This document shows, piece after piece, positions 24,078 through 25,470 of a stretch of 25,470 nt of DNA. Where the stretch lies: the NCBI GenBank assembly GCA_934503195.1, contig CAKSVM010000046.1:1-25470 (forward strand). The letters are read 5' to 3'. The notes beneath the pieces are model-generated. The model did no database searches. It worked only from the letters and a program-made list of their open reading frames with translations, and was not told where the DNA came from. The translations under genes were made by a program, and so were the position numbers. Positions within the stretch are counted from its first letter, which is position 1. Each line of letters starts with the position of its first letter. The stretch comes from an uncultured Eubacteriales bacterium (lineage in GTDB: Bacteria; Bacillota; Clostridia; Oscillospirales; CAG-272).

Positions 24078-25313
24078 ATGAACATTTACTACCTCTCAAA
24101 CGAAGGTCTTGACACAAACGACGGTCTTTCGCCCGAAACCCCCTGGAGAACCATCCCGAAGGCCAACGAGGCCATGAACGGCGGCGACGAGCTGAGACTC
24201 CGCCGCGGGGACATCTTCTACGGACGAATGAAGCCGGAGTCCGGAACCGACCGCGAGCATCCGACAACCTACTCGTTCTACGGCGAGGGCGAGAAGCCGA
24301 TCGTCTCGCAGTACAAGAAGGCGATCCCCGGCGCGTGGGAGTTCGATTCCGAAAAGGGTCTCTGGCGGCTTGACCTCACCGACACGGCAAAGTTCACCGG
24401 AAATATCTTCGACATCAACACGAACGTCGGATTCATGAGGATCGACGGGAAGATTTTCGCGAGAAAGAAGTACGATTTCGCGAAGCTTGAGCTTGAGTGG
24501 GACTTCATAAACGACGATAAATTCGTCTGGGTGAAGACTCCGGCTGACCCGTCGGAACTCGCGAAGAGCATTGAGTTCGCCTGCAACATCGGCTGTGTCG
24601 GGTTCACGGACAATCTGAAGGTCGTCGGAATCATCTTCAACGGCACGGGCGGACACGGAATTTCGGGCGTTGTCAACGGCGCGTACATCGCGGACTGTGA
24701 GTTCCATGAGATCGGCGGCTCCGAGCTTCCGGGTTATCCGACTCCGGGCACAAGATACGGAAACGGCGTCGAGTGCTGGGCAAACTCCTCCGACGTGACG
24801 GTTGAACGCTGCCGCTTCTCGGGGATTTACGACGTCGCGATCACGATGCAGGGACGTCCGGTGAAGAAGAGCTGGACGAATATGCACTTCAACGACAACG
24901 TGATGTGGAACTGCCAGCAGTGCTTTGAGATCTGGTCGGATGGCGACGTTCCGGACACGGGATTTGTCGACTGCTGGTTCGAGCGGAATGTCTGCGTCGA
25001 TTCCGGCTACTGCTGGGGCTACGAGGTGAGACCGAACAAGGACTGCTCTTCGCATCTGCTGATCTACGGGCTGGGCTGTCCGAGGTGTGAGATTATCGTC
25101 CGTAACAACGTTTTCAAGAACGCGAGAAAGGCGACGCTCTACAAGTCGGGAGGACCGAAGGATGTTCCGGTCGACTATCAGATCTACGACAACGTCATCA
25201 TCATCCCGAAGGGTCAGGACATCGCGTACGCCTGCGGAAACGATCCCGAGGTTGTGAAGGATTTCAACGAGAAGATCGCGGCCTCCAACCGTGTGGTTGT
25301 CGAAGAATATTAA
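24078..25313 (+). CDS. Cytosolic right-handed parallel beta-helix protein
   Basis: A 411-residue protein opening with YYLSNEGLDTNDGLSPETPW (4-23), the N-terminal cap block common to beta-helix (DUF1565, pectate-lyase-like) proteins. From about 180 to 370 repeated coils read as GAYIADCEFHEIGG, SSDVTVERCRFSGI, MHFNDNVMWNC and CEIIVRNNVFKNA. Such folds occur in polysaccharide lyases, epimerases and GH28/GH120-like enzymes; I cannot assign catalytic residues. Unlike most family members it has no signal peptide, so it is probably intracellular. It has its own promoter and terminator and is divergent from the MalT-like regulator. Many cysteines (about 16) also fit a reducing, cytosolic setting. Confidence 0.8.
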   Translation: MNIYYLSNEGLDTNDGLSPETPWRTIPKANEAMNGGDELRLRRGDIFYGRMKPESGTDREHPTTYSFYGEGEKPIVSQYKKAIPGAWEFDSEKGLWRLDLTDTAKFTGNIFDINTNVGFMRIDGKIFARKKYDFAKLELEWDFINDDKFVWVKTPADPSELAKSIEFACNIGCVGFTDNLKVVGIIFNGTGGHGISGVVNGAYIADCEFHEIGGSELPGYPTPGTRYGNGVECWANSSDVTVERCRFSGIYDVAITMQGRPVKKSWTNMHFNDNVMWNCQQCFEIWSDGDVPDTGFVDCWFERNVCVDSGYCWGYEVRPNKDCSSHLLIYGLGCPRCEIIVRNNVFKNARKATLYKSGGPKDVPVDYQIYDNVIIIPKGQDIAYACGNDPEVVKDFNEKIAASNRVVVEEY

Positions 25314-25323
25314 GTCAATTCCC

Positions 25324-25354
25324 GCCGCCCGGAAAAATCCGGGCGGCTTTTTTT
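25324..25354 (+). terminator. Intrinsic terminator after the beta-helix gene
   Basis: GCCGCCCGGA/TCCGGGCGGC, a perfect 10-bp stem with AAAA loop, followed by seven T. Confidence 0.95.
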
Positions 25355-25410
25355 GCGCGGGGGACACGGAATTCACACGGGTACCAATGGCGTGTGCGGG
25401 GGGGCGGAGG

Positions 25411-25470
25411 AGGCCGCGAAGCGGCCGCAGGCGGCAACGAAGTTGCCGTCGGCCTCGCGAAGCGAGGTCG
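25411..25470 (+). repeat. Multi-hairpin GC-rich intergenic repeat, right copy (cut by the window end)
   Basis: Three consecutive hairpins, all with GAA loops: GGCCGC/GCGGCC (25412-25426), GGCGGCAAC/GTTGCCGTC (25430-25450) and GGCCTCGC/GCGAGGTC (25451-25469). Order and sequence match the left copy (7-97) read on the minus strand. The left copy has a fourth hairpin, which would begin just past base 25470, so this copy is probably truncated. It follows the beta-helix terminator in sense orientation. Confidence 0.82.

Noticed and set aside
24096..25376. Long minus-strand open frame of about 426 codons over the beta-helix gene
   Set aside because: It is antisense to a well-supported gene with promoter, RBS and terminator. 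Its composition (Arg, Asp, Val rich) is that of a complement frame in GC-rich DNA, and it has no recognisable domain.

Overview
The window looks like a chromosomal segment, possibly a whole contig, from a GC-rich uncultured Clostridia (Bacillota), probably a gut Oscillospiraceae-like lineage. The basis is strong AAGGAGG-type ribosome binding sites, consensus TTGACA-N17-TATAAT promoters, UUG and GUG starts, an rpsF-ssb-rpsR cluster, an AgrC-type (HPK10) histidine kinase, and cytosolic rather than secreted glycoside hydrolases. The lineage is an inference; no 16S or tRNA gene is present.

Layout. (1) 1-190 and 25411-25470 hold two inverted copies of a GC-rich multi-hairpin repeat. (2) 191-6103, minus strand: two ABC exporter half-subunits with unusual N-terminal PH-like and zinc-ribbon extensions flank a DUF1854 protein, and a GNAT acetyltransferase follows. 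(3) 6189-7826, minus strand: a GH42/clan-A-like glycosidase, divergent from (4) 8124-11616: a GH106-like glycosidase followed by an M50-type membrane metallopeptidase. (5) 11718-13397: an M3 oligoendopeptidase closed by a terminator. (6) 13459-17974: a sensorless GHKL histidine kinase, a 9-12-9 direct repeat resembling a LytTR-regulator site, and a translationally coupled ABC exporter pair. (7) 18068-19789: an XRE helix-turn-helix fused in frame to a GH36/GH27-like catalytic domain. (8) 20013-21242: rpsF-ssb-rpsR with a structured leader and a terminator. (9) 21354-23828, minus strand: a MalT-like LuxR regulator, divergent from (10) 24078-25313: a cytosolic right-handed beta-helix protein.

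How it fits together. The glycosidases, the beta-helix protein and two regulators (XRE-GH and LuxR/MalT-like) suggest intracellular processing of imported plant-type oligosaccharides, although no sugar importer is visible. The kinase, LytTR-like repeat and exporter pair look like a quorum- or peptide-responsive export module whose response regulator lies elsewhere. The ABC-DUF1854-ABC-GNAT operon is a conserved-looking but functionally undefined transport system. The strongest candidates for undescribed biology are the XRE-glycosidase fusion, the LytTR-like site with the sensorless kinase, the multi-hairpin repeats with paired changes, and the zinc-ribbon ABC/DUF1854 operon.
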